Shown here piece by piece: positions 26,809-35,735 of a stretch of DNA of 64,000 nt. Below the pieces are notes generated by a model. The model was not told the origin of the DNA. It ran no database searches and saw only the letters and a list, made by a program, of their open reading frames with translations. Position numbers and translations under genes: made by a program. The stretch covers positions 124,001-188,000 of the forward strand of contig JACJYA010000010.1 of NCBI GenBank assembly GCA_020636315.1, in the 5' to 3' direction. Source of the stretch: Lewinellaceae bacterium (GTDB taxonomy: Bacteria > Bacteroidota > Bacteroidia > Chitinophagales > Saprospiraceae). How positions within the stretch are numbered: the first letter of the stretch is position 1; each line of letters begins with the position of its first letter.

Positions 26809-26863
26809 AAGCCTTTGAGGAAAACCTTTGATGTTTCCGAAACCTCAAAGGTTTTCCAGGCTT
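26809..26863. repeat. Long palindrome (AAACCTTTGAGGTTT family)
   Basis: GGAAAACCTTTGA (26819-26831) and TCAAAGGTTTTCC (26845-26857) are perfect 13-bp inverted arms. The loop itself contains GTTTC/GAAAC, and outer arms AAGCCT/AGGCTT extend the stem after a 4-nt bulge. It lies between the putative immunity gene and the sigma gene. It could terminate the former; there is no T tract. Confidence 0.7.
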
Positions 26864-26915
26864 AATCCCCAAAAAGCCCTAATTTTACCCCACACCAAAC
26901 TCCCGGGCCCAGTTT

Positions 26916-27494
26916 ATGCTCCTATTAAAAAAGCGGACGGACAAACGCAGTGATAAAGAACTGCTTGACGCCTACAAGCGCAAGCCCAGTGAGGCCATTC
27001 TCGGCCTGTTGTTCCGGCGCCATTCCCATAAGGTTTACGGACTGTGCCTCAGCTATTTGAAAAACCACCACGATGCGGAAGATGCCGTGATGGACAGCTT
27101 TGCCGCCCTGCCGCCTAAGCTGCTGAAATACCAAATCGAAGATTTCGAATCCTGGCTTTATCTGGTAGTCCGCAATTACTGCCTCAGGCTTCTGAAAAAA
27201 AAAGCCCGGCAACGCACTGATGGCCTGGATGAAATTTGCCAGGAAGTTTTTGTGGAATCTGCTCCTCAAAATGCTCTTCATGATACAGACGAAGAGGAAC
27301 GGCGCTATGAAGTGCTCAGTGACGCCATTAACCAACTCAAAAGCGAGCAGCAAAAATGCATCATCCTGTTTTACCTGGACAACCGTTCTTACCAGGAGAT
27401 TGCAGAGCTGACTTCCTTCTCGCTCAATGAAGTTAAGAGCCATATCCAGAACGGGCGGCGCAACCTCAAAAATCTTATACTCAAGCTAATATGA
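26916..27494 (+). CDS. ECF-type RNA polymerase sigma factor
   Basis: 192 residues. Region 2 spans about 29-95 (LLFRRHSHKVYGLCLSYLKN, DAEDAVMDSF, WLYLVVRNYCLRLL). Region 4 spans about 135-190 (LKSEQQKCIILFYLDNRSYQ, then an HTH ending IQNGRRNLKNLI). Its last four bases overlap the start of a TPR membrane protein (ATGA), so the two are translationally coupled. This pair faces a TPR-CHAT gene on the opposite strand. Confidence 0.92.
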   Translation: MLLLKKRTDKRSDKELLDAYKRKPSEAILGLLFRRHSHKVYGLCLSYLKNHHDAEDAVMDSFAALPPKLLKYQIEDFESWLYLVVRNYCLRLLKKKARQRTDGLDEICQEVFVESAPQNALHDTDEEERRYEVLSDAINQLKSEQQKCIILFYLDNRSYQEIAELTSFSLNEVKSHIQNGRRNLKNLILKLI

Positions 27495-28231
27495 AAAAAG
27501 ATATACCCCAAAATAAAAGATCTCTGTCCCGCCGGGAAATGCTCGAGCGGCACCGCAGGCGCGAATACCAGGACACAGGGCACGAACTCAACGAATTCTC
27601 CCGCCGTGCCCTCTCCGGCCTTCAATACCACCCTGAAAAAGAGCCGCTCGATGCCACCCTGCGCAGGCTGGACCGCAGGGTGGCCGCCGCCACCCGCCGC
27701 CCTTTTCCGATCCGTCGATTCCTCAGCATCGCGGCTGCCGCGCTACTGCTTCTCGCCACCGGTTATTTCCTCTTCCTTCAGCCTTCCGGCCAACAGGGCT
27801 TGTTTGCCCAGCATTTCGATTACCTGCCCAGCGCTGTCAAAATAGAAAGTGGCAACAGAGGGCCCTCCTCTTATGAAGAAGGCCCCGCCCTGAGGGAAAA
27901 GGCCATGCAGGCTTATGAGGCCGGCCGGTTTGAACAGGCCCGGGAGCTTATGGAACAACACCTCTCCAGATACAGAAGAGATACCGAGATCCGGTTTTAC
28001 CTCGGCATTATCCTGCTGGGAGAAGGCGAAACGGAGGCAGCGATCCGAAATTTTGAGGCCACCCTGTCCGGCCTTCCCCGCCCCGCCTACGAACGGCCCG
28101 CCAAATGGTACCTCGCCCTGGCCTTTCTGCAGAGTGGCAGGGACGAATCGGCAAAAGGGCTTTTCCGGGAATTGAAAAACGGAAGCGACCGCTACGCTAC
28201 CGGCGCCGGCGCCATATTAAAAAAATTGTGA
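27491..28231 (+). CDS. TPR membrane protein, likely regulator of the coupled sigma factor
   Basis: 246 residues. The first 75 are cytoplasmic, Arg/Glu-rich helices suited to binding a sigma factor, followed by one membrane helix (about 77-96, SIAAAALLLLATGYFLFL) and about two TPR units in the periplasm (AYEAGRFEQARELMEQHL; FYLGIILLGEGETEAAIRNF). It overlaps the sigma gene by 4 nt. Anti-sigma function is inferred from topology and coupling. Its 3' end overlaps the 3' end of the convergent CHAT gene by 35 bp. Confidence 0.8.
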   Translation: MKKDIPQNKRSLSRREMLERHRRREYQDTGHELNEFSRRALSGLQYHPEKEPLDATLRRLDRRVAAATRRPFPIRRFLSIAAAALLLLATGYFLFLQPSGQQGLFAQHFDYLPSAVKIESGNRGPSSYEEGPALREKAMQAYEAGRFEQARELMEQHLSRYRRDTEIRFYLGIILLGEGETEAAIRNFEATLSGLPRPAYERPAKWYLALAFLQSGRDESAKGLFRELKNGSDRYATGAGAILKKL

Positions 28232-31200
28232 GGCCAGCCAGTATCAGGCCCGCCAACGTCAACAATTGCACTCGCCCTGCCTTCCAACGCTTCGGGAGCC
28301 GGAGCCCGTCCCGGCTGCCCACATAAATAAAACCGCTCCAGAAATAGGGATGAGCGAAAAGTTCATCATACTCCAGGCAATAAAGCTTCGCCTGCCGCAA
28401 AGCCTCGCATTTCTCCATTCCCAATGACAGGTTGTCATAATATCGCCCGACCAGAATTGGCGTCGTCCTGTCCCTTACCGGCCAAAGAGACATTACCAGG
28501 TCAGCACATCCCGCATAAGCAAAAGCGTGGGCCAGGCTGGCGCTCCCCTCCCCCGGCCTGATCTCTCCGATGCCCGTATTACAGGCACTGAGCACGGCCA
28601 GGCCTGCATTGAGCTCCGTGTTGTACAATTCGAACACATGCAACCGCCCATCTTCCCCCTCACCTTTGCTCATCAGCAGGTAGGAGGCGGACGGAAGGCG
28701 TTGATCGATATTTGTATGAGTAGCGATATGGTAAACACCATAGTCTCGGCAATTTTGGCGGAAATTGGCCTCGGAAGCGCCTGCTCCCCGCAGGAACAGC
28801 CCGCGGTAAGCCTCCTCCAGGCTGTCCAGCTCAGATCGGGCTCCGGGCAACTCTGAAAATCCGGGGCCGGCAGCCGTCTCCCCGGTTTCGAAAGCGGGAG
28901 CCAGAGCCAGTATTCCCTTATGGCCAGGCCGAATGGCCATATTGTACTGCGCCTGCAAAGCAGCATTGGCGGAGAACAAATACCGGATAGAATATTTCCT
29001 CAGTAAATAAGGGCGCCGGGAGTGAGGCGAAGCAGCTGTTACCGCCTTTTCCAGCAACAGCTCAAAAGGGAGATAAGCCAGGACATTGTCCGGTACAATG
29101 GCCAGCTTTTCCCCTTCAAAGTAAGGTTCCAGAGGTTGTATCAGTGTCTTGTACAATTCAAAGCTCAGGCTGTCAAATTCCGGCTCCTGCCTCACTGCCG
29201 CGCGGCAGAGGCGCAGTATTTTATCCTCGAGCTGAAACGACGGCAGGCAAAGGAAACGACGTTGCTCCCGGGAAAGCATAAAGACAAAAAGTGTATCACC
29301 ATCCCGGAAGTATTCCACCATGGTTTCTCCTTCCGCCAGCAATTTTTCCTGTAACGGCTCCACTGCCGCCAGCTGAAAACCGTGCTTCATTTGGTAATAC
29401 CGGGGATATTCTACCCTGATGCGGCCGAGCAGGCTATCCTGTTCCCGGCGTTTAATAAATATCTTGTCCTCCCATGCCTTTAACAGGCTGTCGCTTTCGT
29501 AACCCCGGTTCGTTTTCACCAGGTTGGAATAGAATTCTATTTCCTCCAGCAGTTGGCGCTCGGCTTCGGTCACCGCTTCGGGAATGCCGGAGAAGGAACG
29601 GGCGTAAAGGCTATTGAGGTTTTCCAGGACAGAAAGGGCTTTGTTCTTTTCAGAGAACGCCAGGGCCTGATCAAAGTAGAGGGTGTCACTTGTCTGCCCG
29701 TAAAGGTGATAGAGTGTATGTAATGCGCCTGCGTAGAGTGCGTTAGCGTTCGCGGCGATCTGGTCGCGGGACAAGCGGCTTTGGTAAGTGTTGCGCAGCC
29801 AGGTGGCCAGGGAATCCCCTTGTTCGAAGGTAGCCAGGGAGGCCTTCAGCAAAGCAGGTTCCTCCCGGGCAAGGCCGGCCTCCCGGAGAATATCCCCTTT
29901 GAGTTTTAACAGCCCCCTGGCCTGGGCGATGCTCTCCAGGCTTTCCCAGCGTGGGTTCTCCATGGGGTTTTCCGCATCAAACCCGGGAGCAGCCCACTGC
30001 AACCCCTCCTGGGCAGCTTCCAGAGCTTCCTGGAAACGCCCCTGGGCCAACAGGGCCTCTCCCAGCAGCATGAACGAACTGCTGTTGATGTCCCGCCAGT
30101 TGCCACGGGCAGCAAGGGCCCGCCGCACCACTTCCTCCGCCGCCACCGGCAAACCACCCAGCAACAGCAATTTACATTGGTAATTACGGGCGATCTGAAG
30201 CAGGCCGCGGTTGCCCTCCCCCTTCTCCTGGGAAAGCCCGTCGATCGCCTGCTTCAGATACAACCCTGCCGAATCCAGATTGCCACTTTCCGAGTGCGCC
30301 CTGGAAATATTGAGCAGGGTGGAAAATACATTGCCATCGGAGGGCAGATATAATTCCCGCCGCAAATGAAGCGCCTGATAGAGGTTTTCCAGCGCTTCGG
30401 CGTATTCCCCAATGTCGATGTAATAAGTTCCCAGGTTGTTCAGCCCCCGCGCTCTTTCTTCCAGGCTGGTGGTCACCGCCAGAGCGCGCTTTTGATGTTG
30501 TATGGCTTTCTCAAAGTCTTCCTGCTGAGCAAAACTATGGGACAGGTTCAGCAGGGCAGAGCCAATTCCCTCCTGATAACCAATACTCCCGGCGATCTTC
30601 AGGGATGTTTCTGTATAAGCGATGCACTGGCTCCATTTCCCCCGTCTGCCATAAGCTGCCCCCATGCTGAGATAGGCATCGGCCGCCCGCTCACTGTTTC
30701 TGCCGTGGAAATGCAAGGCGGCTTCCAGAGACCGCTGGTAATAGGCCATTTGTTTTTCAAAATTGCTCAGAGCCGAATGAAAAACGCCCAGGTTCTGAAG
30801 GATGGTACAATAAAAAGAAAGCGTATCCGGATCGAGGCAGGACTCGGCAAGCAGGAGGCTGTATTCCGCTTCTTCGATGGCCTGCTGAATATCGCGGGCA
30901 TAATAGGAAGCCTCACTGAGCCAGAGGTAAATATAGGCTTGGCGCCGGTAATCTCCTTTGGCAATATAATAGGGCAGCGCTTCCAGGAATAGCTCCCGGG
31001 CAGCCGGGTACTCCTCAGACTGGATACAGAGGCCCGCCTGCTCCAGGGCCACTTCCGGCGGGGTTGATTGCCCCGGAAGGAGGCCGGGGGCGAACAGGAG
31101 GAGAAAGATACAGGACAAATTGCATTTAAAAAGCCAGAGTAAAAACAGAGTCAGGCTCCCACTTCCCTCAGCAGAAAAAAGAAGATAGTTGTTTATCCGG

Positions 31201-31232
31201 CCCAACCTTTTAAAAATTCCCCAACGCTTCAT
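28197..31232 (-). CDS. TPR-CHAT cysteine protease, membrane anchored
   Basis: 1011 residues. Hydrophobic N-terminus (about 30-55), about nine TPR units (about 70-480, e.g. SEASYYARDIQQAIEEAEYS), a helical linker, a CHAT domain (about 680-960) and a C-terminal membrane helix with a basic end (TLAGLILAGLTIFLIWRRRR). The CHAT caspase-like dyad is visible: His in VYHIATH and Cys in LAVLSACNTG. CHAT proteases cleave protein targets after activation; some act in bacterial defence with their TPRs as sensors. The gene converges on and overlaps a sigma/TPR pair, a neighbourhood that suggests a shared stress response. Substrate unknown. Confidence 0.88.
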   Translation of the reverse strand: MKRWGIFKRLGRINNYLLFSAEGSGSLTLFLLWLFKCNLSCIFLLLFAPGLLPGQSTPPEVALEQAGLCIQSEEYPAARELFLEALPYYIAKGDYRRQAYIYLWLSEASYYARDIQQAIEEAEYSLLLAESCLDPDTLSFYCTILQNLGVFHSALSNFEKQMAYYQRSLEAALHFHGRNSERAADAYLSMGAAYGRRGKWSQCIAYTETSLKIAGSIGYQEGIGSALLNLSHSFAQQEDFEKAIQHQKRALAVTTSLEERARGLNNLGTYYIDIGEYAEALENLYQALHLRRELYLPSDGNVFSTLLNISRAHSESGNLDSAGLYLKQAIDGLSQEKGEGNRGLLQIARNYQCKLLLLGGLPVAAEEVVRRALAARGNWRDINSSSFMLLGEALLAQGRFQEALEAAQEGLQWAAPGFDAENPMENPRWESLESIAQARGLLKLKGDILREAGLAREEPALLKASLATFEQGDSLATWLRNTYQSRLSRDQIAANANALYAGALHTLYHLYGQTSDTLYFDQALAFSEKNKALSVLENLNSLYARSFSGIPEAVTEAERQLLEEIEFYSNLVKTNRGYESDSLLKAWEDKIFIKRREQDSLLGRIRVEYPRYYQMKHGFQLAAVEPLQEKLLAEGETMVEYFRDGDTLFVFMLSREQRRFLCLPSFQLEDKILRLCRAAVRQEPEFDSLSFELYKTLIQPLEPYFEGEKLAIVPDNVLAYLPFELLLEKAVTAASPHSRRPYLLRKYSIRYLFSANAALQAQYNMAIRPGHKGILALAPAFETGETAAGPGFSELPGARSELDSLEEAYRGLFLRGAGASEANFRQNCRDYGVYHIATHTNIDQRLPSASYLLMSKGEGEDGRLHVFELYNTELNAGLAVLSACNTGIGEIRPGEGSASLAHAFAYAGCADLVMSLWPVRDRTTPILVGRYYDNLSLGMEKCEALRQAKLYCLEYDELFAHPYFWSGFIYVGSRDGLRLPKRWKAGRVQLLTLAGLILAGLTIFLIWRRRR

Positions 31233-31308
31233 AAGTGCCTAAAATATCAATTAACTATTGTTCTGTTTTCATTTTTTTCCTTAAAATGGAAGGACAACAG
31301 TAATTAAG

Positions 31309-31435
31309 TAGTCGGGTTAGATTTAGCTGGGTCAAATTAAGCGGCAATAGAAAATTGCCGCTTAATGGACGCCCCTTAAGTGGTAAATTCCCTTTACCGC
31401 TTAAGTTCCAATACATAATTAATTCTGTCCGACTA
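31309..31435. repeat. Cloverleaf of four copies of one 13-bp word
   Basis: Perfect 12-bp arms TTAAGCGGCAAT (31337-31348) and ATTGCCGCTTAA (31354-31365). A second hairpin CTTAAGTGGTAAA (31375-31387) and TTTACCGCTTAAG (31393-31405) pairs at 12 of 13 positions. Outer arms TAGTCGG (31309-31315) and CCGACTA (31429-31435) enclose both. The four arms are variants of CTTAAGCGGYAAW in alternating orientation. It lies between the divergent CHAT and hydrolase genes and could be a multi-site operator or a mobile palindrome. Confidence 0.75.
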
Positions 31436-31459
31436 TTTTTCGGTGATCAACCCTGGCCT

Positions 31460-32362
31460 ATGATTCAGTCCATCCTTCTTTCACTGGCCATCCTTGCCGC
31501 GCTCTACGGCATTTTGTGGCTGGCGGCACCCAAAGGCAACCTGCTGCATGAGTTGTTGCACCTTCCCCCCTTCTGGTTGCACATCCTTTGGCCCCAAAAG
31601 GATTTCAGAGAGGAAAAGATCGTTTACGGAAGCCACCGCCGGCAGTATATGATGTTATGCATGCCTCCTTCCGGGGTTCCCCTGAAGCCATTCGTCCTCT
31701 TCTATTTTCACGGCGGAGGCTGGCAATTCGGCGCACCGGAGCAATTTCGCGCCCATGCTCAACAGCTCACCGGCCTGGGATATGTAGTCCTGCTGCCTTC
31801 GTACCGCAGGATTCCCCGATACCAATACAAACACCTGCGGGAAGACCTCACCCAACTGCTGCTGAAGGCCAGGGAAGTATTGAGGGAGAAAGGCCTGCCG
31901 GAGAAAGGAGCCATCATCGGCGGTATGTCGGCAGGCGGCAATATGGCGGCCCTGGCGGCGCTGAACCGGCAGGAACTGGAAAAAGCCGGCATCAACCCGG
32001 AATGGTTTAAAGGGTTATTTCTTTTGGGCGCTCCCCTTCATCTGGCTAGAATGGCAAATACGTTCAGCCTCAGGAGTTTCGCCGGGCCGAGAAAAGAACC
32101 GATGTTCCGGCAGGCCAGCCCTTATCACTATCTGGACGAGCCGGTAGCCATCCGGACGCTGATCATCCATGGAAGCAGAGATGGTATGGTGGAATATCCG
32201 GGAACGCAGGAGTTTGCCGAAAAACTCCGGGCAGTAAACCTGGAAAAAACGACGTTCGTACCTCTCCCCGAAGGCACTCACCTGGATGTAGCCAGTTGGT
32301 TCTTCCGGGAAGGCCGGGCCAGAAAAGCATTGCTGGAGTGGCTGGAAGGCTTTTCCAGGTAG
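31460..32362 (+). CDS. Alpha/beta hydrolase of the hormone-sensitive-lipase (HSL) type
   Basis: 300 residues. A membrane helix or signal anchor at the N-terminus (SILLSLAILAALYGILWLAA) precedes the hydrolase core. The oxyanion motif HGGGW (His84), nucleophile Ser157 in GGMSAGGN, acid in HGSRDGMV and catalytic His in GTHLDVA are all present. Family members are esterases or lipases acting on small acyl esters. Start at ATG 31460, just after the cloverleaf element; an in-frame ATG at 31355 would run through that palindrome. Confidence 0.88.
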   Translation: MIQSILLSLAILAALYGILWLAAPKGNLLHELLHLPPFWLHILWPQKDFREEKIVYGSHRRQYMMLCMPPSGVPLKPFVLFYFHGGGWQFGAPEQFRAHAQQLTGLGYVVLLPSYRRIPRYQYKHLREDLTQLLLKAREVLREKGLPEKGAIIGGMSAGGNMAALAALNRQELEKAGINPEWFKGLFLLGAPLHLARMANTFSLRSFAGPRKEPMFRQASPYHYLDEPVAIRTLIIHGSRDGMVEYPGTQEFAEKLRAVNLEKTTFVPLPEGTHLDVASWFFREGRARKALLEWLEGFSR

Positions 32363-32415
32363 CTGCGTTCCTGCCGTTCGTCTAATCAATTACACCTTTT
32401 TTCCTTTTTTGCCTG

Positions 32416-32423
32416 TACCTTTG
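32416..32423 (+). promoter_or_regulatory. -7 box of the 117-residue hypothetical gene
   Basis: TACCTTTG, 62 nt before ATG 32486. No convincing TTTG at the expected spacing. Confidence 0.4.
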
Positions 32424-32485
32424 ATCTTATTATGCAGGAAAGCAGTGATGCAACCCAGGTTTAACACCACAAAAACATCAACGCC

Positions 32486-32839
32486 ATGACAGACATCAGC
32501 CAACCCTTCCGCGACCTCCAGGCTCTGGCACAGCGGGTTATCCGGGGCGATAATTTCGAGGTTGACCTGCAGATATTCGAACAGTTCGCCCGGGACCTGA
32601 GGCTCTGGGTGCTTGACAATTTCGACGGTTACCGCATCCGCCAGCTGGCCGGGAGCATCCCCGAGATTGAGTACGACCGCAAGCGGGGCGGGATCTGGAG
32701 TGCCCTGGGCGCCGGCGGAATAAAAATGTACAAGCAGCACCAGGAAAGGGAAAAGGTGAAAGCGCAGGTAAAGGAAATAGCCGGAGTATTTGACGCTATC
32801 CACCGGCTGGCCAGCGATGAAACGGATGACATCGTATAA
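32486..32839 (+). CDS. Small conserved-looking protein of unknown function
   Basis: 117 residues, cytoplasmic, mostly helical (LRLWVLDNFDGYRIRQLAGS; a Gly-rich turn GGIWSALGAGGIKMY; a charged helix ending EREKVKAQVKEIAGVF). I do not recognise a family. It has a -7 box upstream and a good terminator right after its stop, so it is a monocistronic gene separated from ftsH. Confidence 0.75.
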   Translation: MTDISQPFRDLQALAQRVIRGDNFEVDLQIFEQFARDLRLWVLDNFDGYRIRQLAGSIPEIEYDRKRGGIWSALGAGGIKMYKQHQEREKVKAQVKEIAGVFDAIHRLASDETDDIV

Positions 32840-32840
32840 G

Positions 32841-32876
32841 CCTGCGTCCGAACATCAGTGGAAGACGCGGGTTTTT
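32841..32876 (+). terminator. Rho-independent terminator between the small gene and ftsH
   Basis: CCTGCGTC (32841-32848) pairs with GACGCGGG (32864-32871), with one G-U, followed by TTTTT. The hairpin starts 1 nt after the TAA stop. Confidence 0.7.
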
Positions 32877-32943
32877 ATTTATAGAAGAAATTGTGAAGCC
32901 AATACTGTGATGCAGTTTGGCTCTTTATATTCAACCGTCGTTT

Positions 32944-34932
32944 ATGGCAAAGCAAAACCTGAAAGATCCTTCCCAGAACGGCAGGCCACCCTCAGGATCC
33001 GGGGATGAAGGGCCGCGGGGAAGTTTTACGTCCAATTCCTGGATCTTATACATTCTCTTAGCGCTCCTGGCTTTTCAGATATTCTATTACTTCAACAGCA
33101 GTGAAGCCAAGCAGATATCCTGGACGGAATTCAAACAGGAAATGCTGGCCAACAAGGACGTTGAAAAGATCGACGTGGTCAACAAGGAGACTGCGGAGGT
33201 ATATATCAAAAAGGATAAGCTGGGCAAAGGCCGTTACAAAGACATCGATTCCTCCAACACCGGCCCCCACTACACCTTCAACATCGGCTCCGTCGAGACC
33301 TTCGAAAAGAGCCTGGAAGAAGCACAGCAGGGCGTTCCTCCCGAGGAACGGATCAACGTCAATTATATAAGCCGTACGAACTGGATGGGCAACATTCTTT
33401 CCTGGGTGCTGCCGTTTGTTATCATCATCGGAATCTGGATCTTCATACTGCGCCGCATCCGCCCGGGTGGGGGCGTAGGGGGAGGTAACAACATCTTCGA
33501 CATGGGCAAATCCAAGGCCAAGCTCTTCGAAAAAGGGCAAAGCGATGTTACTTTCGACGACGTGGCCGGACTGGAGGAAGTCAAAGTCGAAGTGAAGGAA
33601 GTTGTGGACTTCCTGAAAAACCCCTCCCGATACACCCGCCTGGGCGCCAAGATTCCCAAGGGAGTCCTGCTCATCGGCCCTCCCGGAACAGGGAAAACCC
33701 TGTTGGCCCGGGCAGTGGCCGGCGAAGCCGGCGTCCCCTTCTACTCTATTTCTGGTTCTGAATTTGTGGAGATGTTTGTGGGAGTTGGCGCCTCCCGGGT
33801 CCGCGACCTGTTCAAAAAGGCCAAGCAGAACTCGCCGAGCATCATTTTTATCGACGAGATCGACGCCGTAGGCCGGTCGCGGGGAAAGGCCGTTTCCTTG
33901 CAGTCGAATGACGAAAGGGAAAATACGCTCAACCAGATCCTCACCGAAATGGACGGCTTCGGCACCAACACGGGTGTTATCGTGCTGGCTGCCACCAACC
34001 GGGGCGACGTTCTCGATCGCGCCCTGCTGCGCCCCGGCCGCTTCGACCGGCAGATCTACCTGGAGCTGCCCACCCGAAAAGAGCGGCTGGCCATCTTTAA
34101 AGTGCATACCAAACCACTCAAACTGGGCGAAGATATCGACCTGGAAACCCTGGCCAGCCAGACCCCCGGTTTCTCCGGCGCCGACATTGCCAACGTCTGC
34201 AACGAAGCGGCCCTCATCGCCGCCCGCCGCAACAAGGACGCCATCGGCATGCACGACTTCTACGACGCCACCGACCGCGTCATCGCCGGGCTGGAAAAGA
34301 AAAGCAAGATCATATCCGAAAAGGAGAAAAAGGTGATCGCTTACCACGAGGCCGGCCATGCCACCGTGAGCTGGTACCTCGAACACGCCGATACCTTGCT
34401 GAAGGTCTCTATTGTGCCTCGCGGGCGCTCCCTGGGCGCCGCCTGGTACCTGCCGCAGGAAAATGTGATCTACAACAAGGATCAGCTGGTGGACCGCCTC
34501 TGCGCCGCCCTGGGCGGGCGTGCCTCCGAAGAAGTGGTCTTCGGGAAAGTCTCCTCCGGCGCCCTCGACGACCTGGAGAAGGTCACCAAGCAGGCCTACA
34601 CCATGGTGGCTTACTACGGACTGAATGAAAAACTGGGCAACATCAGCTACTACGACAGCACCGGCCAGTACGAGCAGTCCCTCCAGAAGCCTTACAGCGA
34701 AGCCACCGCCCAACTGATCGACCAGGAAGTACACAACCTGGTGGAATTCGCCTACGAGCGGACCAAGAAAGTGCTGCGGGAGCACCGGGAGGAGTTGGAG
34801 AAACTGGCTCAACTGCTCCTCAAAAAAGAGGTGGTCTTTAAGAAGGACCTGGTGGAGGTCTTTGGGGAACGGCCGTATGAGGTGAAGGAGGAGGAAGAGA
34901 GTGAGGTGGTTGATGAAGGGGATGGGGAGTAG
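32944..34932 (+). CDS. ftsH: ATP-dependent zinc metalloprotease FtsH
   Basis: 662 residues. A membrane AAA+ protease that extracts and degrades membrane and soluble proteins. Two membrane helices flank a periplasmic domain (about 30-50 and 155-175). Walker A GPPGTGKT is at 245-252, Walker B IIFIDEIDAVG follows, and the second region of homology (RPGRFDRQIYLELP) supplies the arginine finger. The zinc site is HEAGH (His468, His472) with the third ligand in LDDLEKV. The N-terminal extension rich in Gly/Ser/Pro and a C-terminal acidic tail are usual in Bacteroidota. I start at ATG 32944 rather than 32917, since family members begin near MAKQN. Confidence 0.98.
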   Translation: MAKQNLKDPSQNGRPPSGSGDEGPRGSFTSNSWILYILLALLAFQIFYYFNSSEAKQISWTEFKQEMLANKDVEKIDVVNKETAEVYIKKDKLGKGRYKDIDSSNTGPHYTFNIGSVETFEKSLEEAQQGVPPEERINVNYISRTNWMGNILSWVLPFVIIIGIWIFILRRIRPGGGVGGGNNIFDMGKSKAKLFEKGQSDVTFDDVAGLEEVKVEVKEVVDFLKNPSRYTRLGAKIPKGVLLIGPPGTGKTLLARAVAGEAGVPFYSISGSEFVEMFVGVGASRVRDLFKKAKQNSPSIIFIDEIDAVGRSRGKAVSLQSNDERENTLNQILTEMDGFGTNTGVIVLAATNRGDVLDRALLRPGRFDRQIYLELPTRKERLAIFKVHTKPLKLGEDIDLETLASQTPGFSGADIANVCNEAALIAARRNKDAIGMHDFYDATDRVIAGLEKKSKIISEKEKKVIAYHEAGHATVSWYLEHADTLLKVSIVPRGRSLGAAWYLPQENVIYNKDQLVDRLCAALGGRASEEVVFGKVSSGALDDLEKVTKQAYTMVAYYGLNEKLGNISYYDSTGQYEQSLQKPYSEATAQLIDQEVHNLVEFAYERTKKVLREHREELEKLAQLLLKKEVVFKKDLVEVFGERPYEVKEEEESEVVDEGDGE

Positions 34933-34953
34933 GGGCTGGCTTTAAGTTCCTGT

Positions 34954-35118
34954 TTACACCCAAACCTCAAAAATATCCTTACTTCTGCACCGGATGCGCT
35001 CCTGCCGCCAGGCCTTTTTCATCCGGTACTCAAAGATGATGAATTACCCGAAGGCCAGGCCCAGGCTATCGAAATAGCCCAATAGCCGATCAAGGCCCTT
35101 TTTTGTGGTATCAAGATT
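34954..35118 (-). pseudogene. Remnant of a PD-(D/E)XK nuclease/AAA-type protein, with in-frame stop
   Basis: On the minus strand the segment reads DTTKKGLDRLLGYFDSLGLAFG, stop, FIIFEYRMKKAWRQERI, then KDIFEVWV to a stop at 34954. The blocks LxxYxDxLGLxxG[W/Y]xxxFxxR and the terminal strand match the C-terminus of ATP-binding/PD-(D/E)XK nuclease superfamily proteins. A TAA sits exactly where those proteins carry an aromatic residue. No N-terminal part is present. The fragment abuts the AbiEii-like gene. The broken frame is seen directly; the family call is from pattern. Confidence 0.5.
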
Positions 35119-35735
35119 CACCTATACTTTTTTCTTACTTCTTCTCTAATCAACCTTTTTACAGATTCCCACCTGATTTTTTCTTCAAGTAGAATGACCT
35201 CTTCATCTTCATCAGCATCTTCGAAATAAACAAGACTCCTGGCAACCATAAGTTCTGAACCATCATCAAATTTTCTTAGATAAAAGCTTATGAGGTCATC
35301 CAAGGAGTATAGGCGTAAAATAAAAAACAAATCATAAAAATCCCGTTTCCTGCCCCTCCCAGCAATGGCAGCCAGCTTCATGGCGGCAATGTCAGGTATA
35401 GCCAGTAAGCGTAGTCCTTCTGTTTTCAAAGGATCCGAAATAAGCGGATACCTGTAATTCACAAAATCGACTTTTACACCCTGTACATTTAGAACCAGGA
35501 TATTTTTGCTTTGAGACATTATAGACAAGGGAGAAAGGGGATGTAACTCGTCCAGAATTTCCTGAGTTTCGAATGGCCGATGTCCGAAAAGATCTAAGTC
35601 GACAGAAACCCGGTGCCCGATCTGAAGCGCAAGGGAAGTGCCGCCGGCCAGGCAGAAGCCGGACAAAGCAGGCTTCTTCAGGATTGTTTTCAGTAGTTCC
35701 AGTGTGGCGGGGTGGACTGCCGTTCTGTATAGCAT
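35118..35735 (-). CDS. abiEii: AbiEii-type nucleotidyltransferase toxin
   Basis: 205 residues. Nucleotidyltransferase fold with motif I LAGGTSLALQ, the DxD of VSVDLDLF, a third acidic residue in VKVDFVNY and the motif IV helix IAAMKLAAIAGRGRKRDFYD. In the AbiE family (type IV-like toxin-antitoxin/phage abortive infection) this protein is the toxin; relatives add nucleotides to or otherwise block tRNA. It overlaps the upstream small gene by 46 nt, consistent with coupled toxin-antitoxin synthesis. Start at ATG 35735. Confidence 0.88.
   Translation of the reverse strand: MLYRTAVHPATLELLKTILKKPALSGFCLAGGTSLALQIGHRVSVDLDLFGHRPFETQEILDELHPLSPLSIMSQSKNILVLNVQGVKVDFVNYRYPLISDPLKTEGLRLLAIPDIAAMKLAAIAGRGRKRDFYDLFFILRLYSLDDLISFYLRKFDDGSELMVARSLVYFEDADEDEEVILLEEKIRWESVKRLIREEVRKKYR

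Noticed and set aside
31309..31435. Cloverleaf considered as a tRNA gene
   Set aside because: There are only two hairpins inside the outer stem, with no anticodon arm, T-loop consensus or CCA-proximal acceptor stem; the arms are copies of one word.
33058..34812. Long open frame antisense to ftsH (584 codons)
   Set aside because: It lies wholly opposite ftsH, has no recognisable domain or signal, and is the expected shadow of a GC-rich conserved gene.
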